Assembly: GCF_003399765.1 (NCBI RefSeq)
Contig: NZ_NFZV01000028.1
Location: forward strand, 1 to 53,860
DNA: 53,860 bases
Source: Alkalilimnicola ehrlichii
Lineage (GTDB): Bacteria; Pseudomonadota; Gammaproteobacteria; Nitrococcales; AK92
Direction: 5' to 3'
In this document: one piece after another, positions 43,152 through 53,841 of the stretch
Layout: each line of letters opens with the position of its first letter
How positions within the stretch are numbered: position 1 is the first letter of the stretch
Position numbers and translations under genes: made by a program
Notes under the pieces: generated by a model
What the model was told of the DNA's origin: nothing
Database searches by the model: none
Seen by the model: the letters and a program-made list of their open reading frames with translations, nothing else

Positions 43152-45431
43152 ATGTTTTCCATTCAGCTGCTTATTTCTATTCTCGTTCTGATCTTTTCGA
43201 TAATAAGCGCCATCGTTTACTACTCTCAGCGCGCCGATACGAAAGCCGCTTTACAGCGCCTGCGGGAGCGCGCGCGGCCGATCCGCTCGCTCAAGCTTGA
43301 CGAGCGGGCACCGGTCGAGCAGTTTCAAGTCGATCCGCACAAACGTACTCGAAGGGTCGAACGGCTCGGCGAGTCGGTGTACCGGATCGAAGGGGCGTTT
43401 GCCCGCCATGGTATCTCGGTGAGCGGCGCCGAAACGGTGCACGACACCATCGGCGGCGTCGAGGTGGTGTTGCCTTACGATGCCGCGACGTTTCTTGAGG
43501 CTCATAACGTCGCCGAGGTGGTGCTCACGCCTAAGTTCGCCATTGTGCTGCGGCTTAACGATGCGTTCGATATTCGCGACGGCTATACGCGGACCGAAGC
43601 GGAACGCGAGCAAAAGGAGCAGTGGGAAAAAGGCGCAGCGGGCGAATTGCCTGAGCTTGAAACGCCGGTCGGCAGCGCTACGGAACAGGAGCAGGCCGCC
43701 AATCTGGGGGCTGCCCATATTATGGGGCGTCGGGATGAGACGGCGCCGGAAGCTGCTACACGCCGGCAGTTAGATAGCTGCTGGTTCGCCGCCTTGGCGG
43801 CGGTAGCGGCATTCGGCTTGCTGTTGGTTGCGGCGAATGGGAGCTATGCCTGGCTGTGGTTATTGGCAAGTGCGGCGCTGTTTGCCCTCGGCCATTGGCT
43901 TTTTTGGCGCTGGCGTTTGCCGATGCGGTTGCAACCGGTGAACCGGGTCCGCGGCCACGTCGTCCGAGTGGAATGGCGTAATCCGCATAGCCAATATAAG
44001 CAGGTGCAGCTCTATGCCGGGGCTAACTTGCCGATTAATGTGCCCAAACATTGGCAGCCTTGGATCAAGGGCAGTGGCGACTCGACGATCGATTTCGACG
44101 TGCGCGTTAAAGACCGGATGCTGCTGCGCTATGGCGATGCCTTTTCCCTCGCTGACGAGACGACGCGCTTTCCCCGCGTTAAGTGGGGAGGGCACTTACT
44201 GCTTGCGTTGATCGGGGCGGGGATGCTGGCGACGGCTTGGGTTACGAATGACCGGATCGAGCTTGATCTGGCCCATGTCCGTGCCGCCTTTTCGATGAGC
44301 GGTCCGCAGCTGTTGACCGATGTCGACGCGGTCAGAGCGCAGCCGCCGGCCCTGGGCAGCCTGGTGAATGTGCAGGCCGAAGTGCGTTGCCGGCTTCCCG
44401 AGGCTGAGGGTTACGCGCTGGCGCCGGTGGACTGCCGGCGCGCGGCGTGGGGGAGTTCGGCGCCCGAAGTGGCCGAGGTGGCGCTCGACCAAAGCCTTAT
44501 CGGGCTATACGACGGCGAGTTGGTGAAGGCCGAGCGGGATCGTGCGTTGGAGAATAATATTCAGATACAGCACCGCCTGGCCGAGCTTGCTGCCGCGGTC
44601 GGTCAACCTCGCCACGCTCCCCCAATGCGGTCGTACGAGGTTCGTCGGCTTTGGAACGTGAGTGAGTTGATTCTAGCCATCGACGAGGCGTGCCTAGATA
44701 AGGGGCAGGAATCCGCTGCTGTCTGCCGCCAGTTGAAGGATACGTTTCGGTCTGGGGTGGAGCTGTCGAGTATACCGACTTCTCGCGGCTGGGGTAGTAC
44801 GGTGGACGCCGCCCGTAGCGGGGAGTTTAGGCGCTACGGCAATAATGCCGTGACCAGCGCGAGGACTGCGCAGCGTCTTACTTCCGGTGCCAGAGAGCTT
44901 GCCGAGATGCGGATCTATGCGCAGTATGAGATGCCGTTGCGCGCGGCGATGCGCAGCCAACGAGACGGGGTGGTGTTGTTTCTGTCCGAGGCGGAGGCGG
45001 AGAAGCTGCGGCGCGCAGTGCCTCGCCCTTATGCCAATGCGATCTTCCCGAGCGGAGAGGCGCCTGTCGAGCGGCCGGCGCGGTGGCAGACGCGATCGCA
45101 AGCTCGATGGGCAACCCCATATCAACAACAATGGGCCGCCTATCAAACGCTAGCGACCGATGCCGGGGTGTGGTCGTTGCAGCTGACAGGTATGGTAACG
45201 GGTGCCTACTTCGACGAAAACGACGCGTTGGTTATCGAGATCGCGGAGGATCGCACGCGGGGGACGGTTTTCTCGTCGGTGGCGCGTTTGACGGCGCTAT
45301 TGGTGGGGTTGCTGATACTGTTGATATACGGCACCTATTGCGTGATAAACGTGTATCGGGCGACTCAGCGTAAGCAGGCGCTCAAGGACTATTACACGGA
45401 GCGGTTGGGCCAGCCTCCGGCGTCCGCTTGA
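43152..45431 (+). CDS. IgaA/UmoB (YrfF) family inner-membrane protein
   Basis: A 759-residue membrane protein. An N-terminal helix (MFSIQLLISILVLIFSIISAIVYY), a cytoplasmic region, two helices near 200-250, a second cytoplasmic part with HWQPWIKGSGDSTIDFDVRVKDRMLLRYGDAFSLADETTRFPRVKW, a further helix, a large periplasmic domain with paired cysteines, and a last helix (LTALLVGLLILLIYGTYCVINVY). This order and the HWQP-I and FP..W motifs match IgaA, which restrains the Rcs envelope-stress phosphorelay in enterobacteria. No rcs gene lies near, so the partner here is open. The frame opens at 43044; I choose the ATG at 43152 at the first membrane helix. Confidence 0.75.
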   Translation: MFSIQLLISILVLIFSIISAIVYYSQRADTKAALQRLRERARPIRSLKLDERAPVEQFQVDPHKRTRRVERLGESVYRIEGAFARHGISVSGAETVHDTIGGVEVVLPYDAATFLEAHNVAEVVLTPKFAIVLRLNDAFDIRDGYTRTEAEREQKEQWEKGAAGELPELETPVGSATEQEQAANLGAAHIMGRRDETAPEAATRRQLDSCWFAALAAVAAFGLLLVAANGSYAWLWLLASAALFALGHWLFWRWRLPMRLQPVNRVRGHVVRVEWRNPHSQYKQVQLYAGANLPINVPKHWQPWIKGSGDSTIDFDVRVKDRMLLRYGDAFSLADETTRFPRVKWGGHLLLALIGAGMLATAWVTNDRIELDLAHVRAAFSMSGPQLLTDVDAVRAQPPALGSLVNVQAEVRCRLPEAEGYALAPVDCRRAAWGSSAPEVAEVALDQSLIGLYDGELVKAERDRALENNIQIQHRLAELAAAVGQPRHAPPMRSYEVRRLWNVSELILAIDEACLDKGQESAAVCRQLKDTFRSGVELSSIPTSRGWGSTVDAARSGEFRRYGNNAVTSARTAQRLTSGARELAEMRIYAQYEMPLRAAMRSQRDGVVLFLSEAEAEKLRRAVPRPYANAIFPSGEAPVERPARWQTRSQARWATPYQQQWAAYQTLATDAGVWSLQLTGMVTGAYFDENDALVIEIAEDRTRGTVFSSVARLTALLVGLLILLIYGTYCVINVYRATQRKQALKDYYTERLGQPPASA

Positions 45432-45516
45432 GGAGGCCTCGTCGGAGCGGTTAGCCATAGCGCGAGACCTGCCAAGCGGTGAGGGTACATAACAAGGGGC
45501 GGAACGAGTCGTTACG

Positions 45517-46239
45517 ATGAGTACATCTGATAATCGGTTTTCTGCTTCCGAGCGGCATGGGCTTTATCGTGCTATTCGCGAGCGGCGGGATGTGCGTTCG
45601 CAATTTCTGCCGGATCCTATTCCGCCCGCTGTGTTGGCAAGGCTGCTACAGGCCGCGCACCATGCGCCTTCGGTTGGCTTTATGCAGCCCTGGGATTTTG
45701 TGGTGATCGAGAGTCGCGAGGTTAGGGAGGCCGTGCGGGCGATTTTCGAACGCGAGAACGAGAAGGCGGCGGAACGCTTTAGCGGCGATAAGGGCGTGCT
45801 TTACCGCCGACTTAAGCTCGAAGGTATTCTGGAAAGTCCCGTTAATCTTTGCATTACGTGCGATCGCAGCCGTGGCGGGCCGCATGTTTTGGGGCGTAAC
45901 ACGATTTTGGAAACCGATCTGTTCAGCGTTTGCTTAGCGGTTCAGAACCTCTGGCTTGCCGCTCGGGCCGAAGGTGTCGGCGTCGGCTGGGTGAGCATTC
46001 TCGATCAAGGAGAGCTGGCCAAGACCTTGCAACTGCCGCAAGAGGTGTATCCGGTCGCCTATTTGTGCCTTGGCTATGTGAGCGAGTTTCTATCTCGGCC
46101 GGAGCTTGAAGCGAAAGGTTGGCGCGCGCGGCTTCCGTTACATGAGCTTGTACACAGGGACGTATGGGGGCAGCCCTTGGAGGCGGGGCCGTTAGAGACG
46201 GCGATACGCGATAAAGGCGCATTCGATAAGCCGTCGTAA
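45517..46239 (+). CDS. bluB: BluB, 5,6-dimethylbenzimidazole synthase
   Basis: A 240-residue flavin-destroying enzyme that cuts up reduced FMN with oxygen to make the lower ligand of vitamin B12. The nitroreductase-like fold shows AIRERRDVRSQFLPDPIPPAVLARLLQAAHHAPSVGFMQPWDF, the conserved LETDLFSVCLAVQNLWLAARAEGVGVGWVSIL and YLCLGYVSEF. The length matches BluB rather than general nitroreductases. No other cobalamin gene or cobalamin riboswitch is visible nearby, so it is an orphan B12 gene here. It ends convergent to glpK. Confidence 0.92.
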   Translation: MSTSDNRFSASERHGLYRAIRERRDVRSQFLPDPIPPAVLARLLQAAHHAPSVGFMQPWDFVVIESREVREAVRAIFERENEKAAERFSGDKGVLYRRLKLEGILESPVNLCITCDRSRGGPHVLGRNTILETDLFSVCLAVQNLWLAARAEGVGVGWVSILDQGELAKTLQLPQEVYPVAYLCLGYVSEFLSRPELEAKGWRARLPLHELVHRDVWGQPLEAGPLETAIRDKGAFDKPS

Positions 46240-46254
46240 GCCGCTTGCGAAGGC

Positions 46255-46293
46255 CGGCGGTCGCAGTGCGAGATACCCCGCCTCCGACCGCCG
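46255..46293. terminator. Hairpin between bluB and glpK
   Basis: CGGCGGTCG (46255-46263) pairs with CGACCGCCG (46285-46293) around a 21-nt loop, midway between the convergent stops of bluB (46239) and glpK (46308). It probably ends both transcripts, though neither strand has a strong T-run. Confidence 0.45.
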
Positions 46294-46307
46294 ACTTGCC
46301 TGCTGGT

Positions 46308-47837
<1,530 letters not shown>

Positions 47838-47921
47838 TTATCCAGCAGGCGGTCTCGATCCGGCTAAGGCGGTCGTCGATGGTTAGGTCGCTTGCCGGAG
47901 CTGTTGGTACGCAATGGGTTG

Positions 47922-48764
47922 TCAGGAACCCGTCTCCCGTTTTTCCAGGGCGTCTTCCCCGGCGCTGACCGCGGGAGCGTGTTGCAGCCCCGTATAGGCC
48001 GCCAGAATGCATAAGGCGAGCACTGCGAGCGCAATGCCCATGGCCATAAGGCTGCCCTCGCCGAAAACAAAGGTGTAAAACAGGCCGCCACTCACACCGC
48101 CGATCAGCGGCCCAACGACGGGAATCCAGGCGTACTGCCAGTTGGATTCGCCCTTGCCGGCGATGGGAAGCACGTAATGCGCTATGCGCGGCCCCAGGTC
48201 GCGGGCAGGGTTGATAGCATAGCCGGTGGGTCCGCCGAGCGACAGGCCGATAGCGAAGACGAGCAGGCCGACGATCAACGGGTTAAGGCCTTCGGTGAAG
48301 TCGTTCGCACCGATAAACAAAATGCTTAGTACGAGGATGAAGGTACCAATGATTTCCGCGAATAAATTGCCCGGCGTATGCGGAATGGCAGGGTCGGTGC
48401 TGAATACGCCGAGTTTGGCGCCGGCGTCCTGCGTTGCCGCCCAATGCGGATAGTAGGCTAAGAAGACGATACAGGCGCCGATGAACGCGCCGATTACCTG
48501 AGCGGTGATATAGGCCGGCACATCGGCCCAGGGAAATTCGCCGATGGCGGCAAGTCCCACCGTTACTGCGGGGTTGATATGAGCGCCGCTGATATCGCCG
48601 ACGGCGTAGATGGCCAGCGTGACTGCCATCCCCCAACCCGCTGTAATCACAATCCAGCCGCTGTCCTGCGCTTTCGAATGATTAAGTAGCACGCCGGCGA
48701 CAACGCCGCCGCCGAAGACGATCAGGATCATCGTCCCGATGATCTCGCCGATGAAAGGTGTCAT
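47922..48764 (-). CDS. glpF: Glycerol facilitator (aquaglyceroporin)
   Basis: A 280-residue MIP-family channel with six membrane helices and both pore motifs: GAHINPAVTVG and GYAINPARDLGPR. The Asp after the second NPAR is the mark of glycerol facilitators rather than water channels. The frame opens at 48842, but the ATG at 48764 is preceded by AAGGAGGAG and begins the first helix (MTPFIGEIIGTMILIVFGGG). It starts 46 nt after the glpD stop. It lets glycerol diffuse in for GlpK to trap as glycerol 3-phosphate. Confidence 0.95.
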   Translation of the reverse strand: MTPFIGEIIGTMILIVFGGGVVAGVLLNHSKAQDSGWIVITAGWGMAVTLAIYAVGDISGAHINPAVTVGLAAIGEFPWADVPAYITAQVIGAFIGACIVFLAYYPHWAATQDAGAKLGVFSTDPAIPHTPGNLFAEIIGTFILVLSILFIGANDFTEGLNPLIVGLLVFAIGLSLGGPTGYAINPARDLGPRIAHYVLPIAGKGESNWQYAWIPVVGPLIGGVSGGLFYTFVFGEGSLMAMGIALAVLALCILAAYTGLQHAPAVSAGEDALEKRETGS

Positions 48765-48810
48765 TGAGTTGTCTCCTCCTTGTTGTTTTGTGCCCCGGGC
48801 TGACAGCTTG

Positions 48811-50390
48811 TTATTGTCTCGACGGGGTGTACTTGCCTTCATTGATGGAATAAACGGCGGCCGTTACGGCAACCGGCCTCGCGCGGTTCGCGAACCAGGC
48901 ATTAATTGCCTGCCTGGTGGCATCGGAGACGTGCAGGCCCATGCGCGAACGGCGCCAGAGGACATCGTCCGCGGTGCGAGCCCACTCGTACCGAAATAGA
49001 TAATCCAGCTCGGCGGCGTAGATGTCGTCGCCGAGGTTTTCGCCGAGTGCTGCCAATGAGCGGGCGTTTCCCACCAAAGCCTGAATGCGCGTGCCGTAGT
49101 TGCGGGCGTAACGCCACAGCAGGCCGGACGGCAGGAAGGGGTAGTCGTGCGCGAGCGTGGTGAGCCAGCTCGCGAAGTCGGCGTTGGGGAGGTCGCCGCC
49201 GGGCAGCGTGGTGTTAGCCGTCCAGGGGGGGCGTCGATCGCCAGCGGTTCGGCCAGTTGCGCCAGGGCGTCTTCCGCTAAGGTTCGGTAGGTCGTGATTT
49301 TACCGCCGAATACTGACAGTAACGGCGCTTGCCCCGTTACTGCATCGAGGTCGAGCACGTAGTCGCGCGTTACCGCCGATGCGTTGGCTGCGTGGTCGTC
49401 GTAGAGCGGGCGTACGCCCGAATAGCTCCAAACGACGTCGGCTGGCGTTATTCGGCGTTGGAAGTAGCGGGCGACGGTGTCGCACAGATAGGCCGTTTCC
49501 TCGTCCGAGATGCGAATGCCCCGCGGGTCGCCGACGAAGGGCTCGTCGGTGGTGCCGATCAGGGTGTAATCGTGTTCGTAGGGAATCGCGAAGACGACGC
49601 GGCCATCCGGGTTTTGCAGGAGATAGGCGTGATCGTGCTCGAACAGCCGTGGAACGACCAGGTGGCTTCCCTTAACGAGTCGTACCTGTTTGTCTGTTTG
49701 CCGACCATGCCTGCCGTCGACGGATTCCAGGAAACAACTGACCCAGGGGCCGGTGGCATTAACTAGCCCGCGGGCGACAACGGTGCGGTTGTGGCCGCTG
49801 ATCTCGTCGTGCAGCTTAACGGACCAGGTGTTGCCTTGTCGGGTCGCGCCGATGCAAGCGGTGCGCGGGCAAATCTCGGCACCGCGCTCGGCGGCGTCCA
49901 GTGCGTTGAGAACGACGAGCCGAGAGTCTTGTACCCAGCAGTCCGAATAGATATAGGCATCGGTAAAGTCTGGCCGGAGCGGGCTCCCGGCGGGGTGCTG
50001 GCCGAGATTCACCGCGCGCGAAGGCGGCAGCTTGCCGCGACCGCCCAGGTGGTCGTAGAGAAACAGCCCAGTACGAATCATCCAGCGGGGCCGCAAATCG
50101 CGGGTGTGCGGCATGACGAAGCGCATCGGCCAGATGATGTGCGGTGCGGCATGCAGTAATACCTCGCGTTCCTTAAGCGCTTTGCGCACCAGGCTGAACT
50201 CGTAGTATTCGAGGTAGCGGAGTCCGCCGTGGATGAGTTTGGTGCTGGCGGAGGAGGTGTGTGCTGCTAGGTCGTCGCGCTCGCAGAGCAGTACTCGTAG
50301 CCCGCGCCCGGCTGCATCGCGTGCGATGCCGGCGCCGTTTATGCCGCCGCCGACGACGACCAGATCGTAAAGGTCATTTTGTTTCGTCAT
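48811..50390 (-). CDS. glpD: Aerobic glycerol-3-phosphate dehydrogenase, one-base frameshift
   Basis: A flavoenzyme of about 526 residues if one base is added to the G7 run at 49225-49231. It oxidises glycerol 3-phosphate to dihydroxyacetone phosphate and passes electrons to quinone at the inner membrane. The FAD motif VVVGGGINGAGIARDAAGRGLRVLLCE starts right after the ATG at 50390; STKLIHGGLRYLEYYEFSLVRKAL and FSVFGGKITTYRTLAED-type motifs follow. After the break, the correct frame resumes as WTANTTLPGGDLP and continues through the helical C-terminal domain to the TAA at 48811. TGTTCG-type operator sequences lie immediately upstream. Confidence 0.93.
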
Positions 50391-50418
50391 GGCTGGTGTT
50401 CGTTTGTGTTCGGTGTGT

Positions 50419-50432
50419 TGTTCATACGAACA
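50419..50432 (-). promoter_or_regulatory. GlpR-like operator upstream of glpD
   Basis: TGTTCATACGAACA is a perfect 5-4-5 palindrome close to E. coli GlpR operators (TGTTCG...CGAACA). Two further TGTTCG half-sites at 50397 and 50407 lie at helical-turn spacing. Together they cover the 40 bp just upstream of the glpD start, in the 181-bp gap after glpR. Confidence 0.62.
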
Positions 50433-50571
50433 TAGCATGGGTGATGTGAATTTCAAGGCGAAAATTTTCGTTAGCGATCGAAAAAGCGGTGGCGGGGAAG
50501 TTTCGTCAACCGGGGCAGTAGGCCTAATCGATGTTCGCGGTGAGGAGGGGAGCCCTGAGAGTGGGGGGCGT

Positions 50572-51338
50572 TTAAGCGTCGGCGACCACGACGCGTACGC
50601 CGCCTTCTTCCAAATGCGCCCGCCATTCTTCCGGCGGCCGGCGATCGGTAAACAAGGCATCGACCTGCCGCAAATGGCCGAGTTCTACCATCGCGCTGCG
50701 GCCGAACTTGCTATGGTCGGCGGCGAGCCAGAAGTGGCGGGCCTGAGACATGATGGTTTGGACGACCCGTACTTCCTGGTAGTCGAAGTCCAGCAAGGTG
50801 CCGTCGATATCGATACCGGATATCCCAGTGATACCGTAGTCGACTCGAAACTGTCGCATGAAGTCGATGGTGGCTTCTCCGGTAATCCCGCGATCGCGTG
50901 GGCGCACCACGCGCCGGCGAGGATGATCTCGAATGTAGGGTTGTTGGTGAGGATGGTTGCTACGTTTAGGTTGTTGGTGATGATGCGCAAGCCTTCGTGC
51001 CGAAGCAATGCCTGCGCGATCTCTTCGTTCGTTGTGCCGAGGGTAATGACCAGCGATGCGCGATCCGGAATTTCGGCCGCCATGGCCTTGGCAATGCGCC
51101 GCTTGGCTTCCAACTGCATGACTTTCCGCGCCCGGTAGGCCACATTCTCCACGCTTGAGGGGAGGCCAGCGCCGCCGTGGTGACGCCGCAGTAGGCCGAG
51201 GGCGCAGAGTTGGTTGATGTCGCGGCGGATGGTCTGTGGCGTTACGTCGAAGGCCTCGGCCAGTTGATCGATTGCGACAAAGCCGTCCGCGCGGACCCGT
51301 TCCATGATTTGCTCTTGTCGCGGCGTAAGATCGTCCAT
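50572..51338 (-). CDS. glpR: DeoR-family glycerol-3-phosphate regulon repressor, one-base frameshift
   Basis: A DeoR-type repressor of about 255 residues when one base is restored near 50912. The N-terminal helix-turn-helix (TPRQEQIMERVRADGFVAIDQLAEAFDVTPQTIRRDINQL) is intact. The sensor domain, with ITLGTTNEEIAQALL and ITNNLNVATIL, leads to ILAG, where the frame is lost; with the extra base it continues GGVVRPRDRGITGEATIDF, matching GlpR. The end is at 50572. I choose the ATG at 51338, at the start of the DNA-binding domain; the frame extends further upstream. It is first in the glp block and presumably binds glycerol 3-phosphate to release the operators. Confidence 0.88.
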
Positions 51339-51356
51339 TGCACCCTCGAAAGCTTG

Positions 51357-51381
51357 TTCGCTTTGTTTTCGCTTATTTTCG
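51357..51381 (-). promoter_or_regulatory. Phased TTCG repeats upstream of glpR
   Basis: Three TTCG steps at 51357, 51368 and 51378 (embedded in TGTTCGCTT, TTTTCGCTT and TTTTCGTTTTC) are spaced 11 and 10 bp, one helical turn each. They lie 20-45 bp ahead of the glpR start and may be autoregulatory operators. The sequence is similar to, but not identical with, the TGTTCG repeats before glpD. Confidence 0.4.
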
Positions 51382-51713
51382 TTTTCAGGAAAACAAGATA
51401 TAGCAGTCATTATAATCAGGCAATCCGATGGTTCGGGATGATGGATGACGCCGCTCGCTAAGAGCAACGGCCACTGACGACGAGCTGCCCGAGCCGTATT
51501 ATCGGCTATTCTTCTAAACTGGCGGTCGGCGAAGCGCAGCGCTTATATTCCGGGGTGTCGCCGAGGTGATCGCGCTTCGGTTAGTGTGATCTGATGCCGC
51601 TATTCCGGACGGAGGATTGTTCTCGGTTTCCTAATCGGATTATCCTCTCACGCTTTCTTCGTAGCGAACCGGACGAAGCGCTCCTCTAGCGAGCGTTTCG
51701 GCCAGGAGTCGAG
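51382..51713. other. Divergent intergenic region, nothing certain
   Basis: About 330 bases between glpR and the flavin-reductase-like gene, with no coding frame I can support. The glpR-proximal part is AT-rich and probably holds its promoter. AGGAG at 51704-51708 serves the next gene. Confidence 0.4.
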
Positions 51714-51719
51714 TTGATT

Positions 51720-52316
51720 ATGGCGTTTAAGTTTCCCTTTCGTGGCGGTTCTCGCGCCGTCAACGGCGCGACCTATAGCGATAAGGGAGTGCCTCGGGCT
51801 CGCTTGCCGGTGATGGACGAGGCCGGCGGGGCGAGCGTTGAGCAGGTAGAGTTTATCGAGGCGATGGCGCGTTGGACGTCGTCGATCTGGATCGTGACGG
51901 CCGAAGAGGGCGGTGTGCGATACGGTCGTACGGTTACCGCCATGATGCCTTTGGCACCGCAGCCGCCGACGCTGCTGGTGTCGATCATGCGCGATGCCTT
52001 GCTGGCCGAAGTGATTGAGCGAACGGAAGGGTTTTCCTTGTCGATGTTGGCGGCAGGCCAAGCGGAAGTGGCCGATGCCTTTGCGGGTAAAGTGCCGCCT
52101 CCGCAGCGTTTCGAGCGGGGCGACTGGACGCAATGGCCATCCGGCCGGCCGCGGTTGGGGCAGGCCAGCGTTGCATTGGATTGTCGCCTATCGGGCGTGA
52201 TCGATACCGAAAGCCATTTGGTCTTTAGCGGTACGATAACGTGCACCGCATTGACGGAAGATTACGCGCCGCTATTGTGGGGTGCGCGTTCCTACAGGCA
52301 GGTGTCGGACGATTAA
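51720..52316 (+). CDS. Flavin-reductase-like domain protein
   Basis: A 198-residue protein. From about residue 45 it follows the FMN-binding flavin reductase (split-barrel) pattern: FIEAMARWTSSIWIVTAEEGGVRYGRTVTAMMPLAPQPPTLLVSIMRD, then GFSLSMLAAGQAEVADAFAGK and a late GTITC strand. The first 45 residues are extra. Family members reduce flavin with NAD(P)H for a partner oxygenase or bind flavin as a store; no oxygenase gene is near. ATG at 51720 is taken as start; a TTG at 51714 is spaced better from AGGAG and cannot be excluded. It ends nine bases from the convergent Fe-S regulator gene. Confidence 0.8.
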   Translation: MAFKFPFRGGSRAVNGATYSDKGVPRARLPVMDEAGGASVEQVEFIEAMARWTSSIWIVTAEEGGVRYGRTVTAMMPLAPQPPTLLVSIMRDALLAEVIERTEGFSLSMLAAGQAEVADAFAGKVPPPQRFERGDWTQWPSGRPRLGQASVALDCRLSGVIDTESHLVFSGTITCTALTEDYAPLLWGARSYRQVSDD

Positions 52317-52325
52317 TCGCCTACC

Positions 52326-53006
52326 CTAGTCTTTCTGTTGCTTGGGTTCGATGCGATAAGTGCAGCGGCGTTCCCCGGCCAGTATGTGTTCGGTACGGCT
52401 GACCTGTACTTCGCTCCCGAGCACTGCACGAAATACATTTAGCTCGGCGCTGCAAAAGCCTTTACAGGCTTTTGCAGCAGCGCAAATGGGGCAGTGGTTT
52501 TCGATGAAGAGAAGACTGCCGTCCTCGCTCTCCCGCCATTCAGCCATATAACCTTCGCGAGCACGCAGTTCGGCCAGGCGTGCAACGCGCTCCCGCAGGC
52601 TATTCAAGCCTTTGAGTTCCGCCCGGTAAGTGGCGAGCGTTTCTTGTTCGCGAGCATTGACTAAACGCTCGAGAGCGCTTGCGCCAAGCGTTTCGCGCAC
52701 GGAGTCGATCAGTTGCACCGTTAATTCCGCATGGGCATCCGGAAAGCGTTGGTGACCGGCGTCAGTCAGCCGCCATACAGCCGTCGGTCGGCCCACGCCT
52801 TGGCGCTCTGGGCGAGCTTCCACCAAGCCCTCGGCCGCCAGTTTGATAAGCTGTTGGCGGGCGTTTTCGCTGCTGCTGCCTATATGCCGACCCAACTCGG
52901 AGGCAGATTGCGCTCCGCGGGTTTTCAGCAACGTTAGCAAACGGTCGCCGACGGGTCGGGAAGGCGGCGCCGTGTTTTCAAAGCCCTTGCTTGGCATATT
53001 CCTCAT
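52326..53006 (-). CDS. SufR-like transcriptional regulator with a cysteine cluster
   Basis: About 226 residues. A winged helix (LLTLLKTRGAQSASELGRHIGSSSENARQQLIKLAAEGLVEARPERQGVGRPTAVWRLTDAG) is followed by a helical middle and a cysteine-rich segment CPICAAAKACKGFCSAEL plus a later RRCTYRI. This matches the SufR-type family, in which such cysteines hold an iron-sulfur cluster that senses iron or oxidative stress. The gene is divergent from sodB with a palindrome in between, so sodB is the obvious target. Two in-frame ATGs, at 53006 and 52997, are possible starts; the second has GAGGA close by. Confidence 0.87.
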   Translation of the reverse strand: MRNMPSKGFENTAPPSRPVGDRLLTLLKTRGAQSASELGRHIGSSSENARQQLIKLAAEGLVEARPERQGVGRPTAVWRLTDAGHQRFPDAHAELTVQLIDSVRETLGASALERLVNAREQETLATYRAELKGLNSLRERVARLAELRAREGYMAEWRESEDGSLLFIENHCPICAAAKACKGFCSAELNVFRAVLGSEVQVSRTEHILAGERRCTYRIEPKQQKD

Positions 53007-53054
53007 CGGGTAAATTAACGAAGTGTATACTTGGAAAATACAGTCGAGCTGATA

Positions 53055-53072
53055 CGCTTGCAAGTGCAAGCG
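53055..53072. promoter_or_regulatory. Palindromic operator between the Fe-S regulator and sodB
   Basis: CGCTTGCAAGTGCAAGCG has perfect 8-bp arms around AG. It lies 44 bp upstream of sodB and 49 bp upstream of the divergent regulator gene, so one bound dimer could control both. Confidence 0.68.
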
Positions 53073-53115
53073 GTTTGCAGATTGTATTCAACCGCGAGAT
53101 AAAGGAGTAGAACAA

Positions 53116-53694
53116 ATGGCTTTTGAACTTCCTGCACTGCCGTACGAGAAGAACGCGTTGGAGCCGTACATCTCCGCAGAAACGCTCGAATACCATCACG
53201 GTAAGCACCACCAGGCTTATGTGACCAAGCTCAACGAGCTGACCGAAGGTACGGCCGACGCTGAAAAGTCGCTGGAAGAAATCGTCAAGAGCGCTTCCGG
53301 CGGCTTGTTCAACCAAGCCGCTCAGGTTTGGAACCACACTTTCTACTGGAACTGCCTGTCCCCGAACGGCGGCGGCGAGCCTGCCGGTGCGTTGGCCGAA
53401 GCCATCAATGCCAAATTCGGTTCCTTCGCCAAGTTCAAAGAAGCGTTCAACGCTAAGGCTGTCGGCAACTTCGGTTCCGGTTGGACGTGGTTGGTCAAAA
53501 CCGACGATGGCGGTGTCGACATCGTAAATACCGACGATGCGGACAGCCCGATCGCGCACGGCCAGACCCCGCTGCTGACCATCGACGTTTGGGAGCATGC
53601 CTACTACATCGATTATCGCAATGCGCGGCCGAAGTATCTGGAAAACGTTTGGAACATCGTTAACTGGGACTTCGTCGCGAAGAACTTCGGCTAA
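53116..53694 (+). CDS. sodB: Iron superoxide dismutase
   Basis: A 192-residue cytoplasmic Fe-superoxide dismutase that converts superoxide to oxygen and hydrogen peroxide. The metal ligands H27, H74, D157 and H161 are all present ([26 protein letters not shown]), and Q70 in [12 protein letters not shown] is the position and residue typical of iron rather than manganese enzymes. AAAGGAGTAG precedes the ATG. The codon use is regular, as for a highly expressed gene. It is divergent from the SufR-like regulator, with a palindromic operator between them, and ends in an intrinsic terminator. Confidence 0.97.
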   Translation: MAFELPALPYEKNALEPYISAETLEYHHGKHHQAYVTKLNELTEGTADAEKSLEEIVKSASGGLFNQAAQVWNHTFYWNCLSPNGGGEPAGALAEAINAKFGSFAKFKEAFNAKAVGNFGSGWTWLVKTDDGGVDIVNTDDADSPIAHGQTPLLTIDVWEHAYYIDYRNARPKYLENVWNIVNWDFVAKNFG

Positions 53695-53741
53695 TCGCCG
53701 CGCGCGATGCGCGTTTAGCGAAAAGGCTCCGTTGATTGGTA

Positions 53742-53776
53742 ATGCCCGTTCACTTTAGCAAGTGGACGGCATTTTT
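53742..53776 (+). terminator. Rho-independent terminator of sodB
   Basis: ATGCCCGTTCACTT pairs with AAGTGGACGGCAT (one bulged C, one G-U pair) around TAGC, followed by a T5 run. It starts 48 nt after the sodB stop. Confidence 0.85.
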
Positions 53777-53841
53777 ATTTGGTTCATCTCGGCTTGGCGG
53801 GATGGTTGTTTGGTTGGGGTGGTGGTTTGGGTGTTGGTGGT

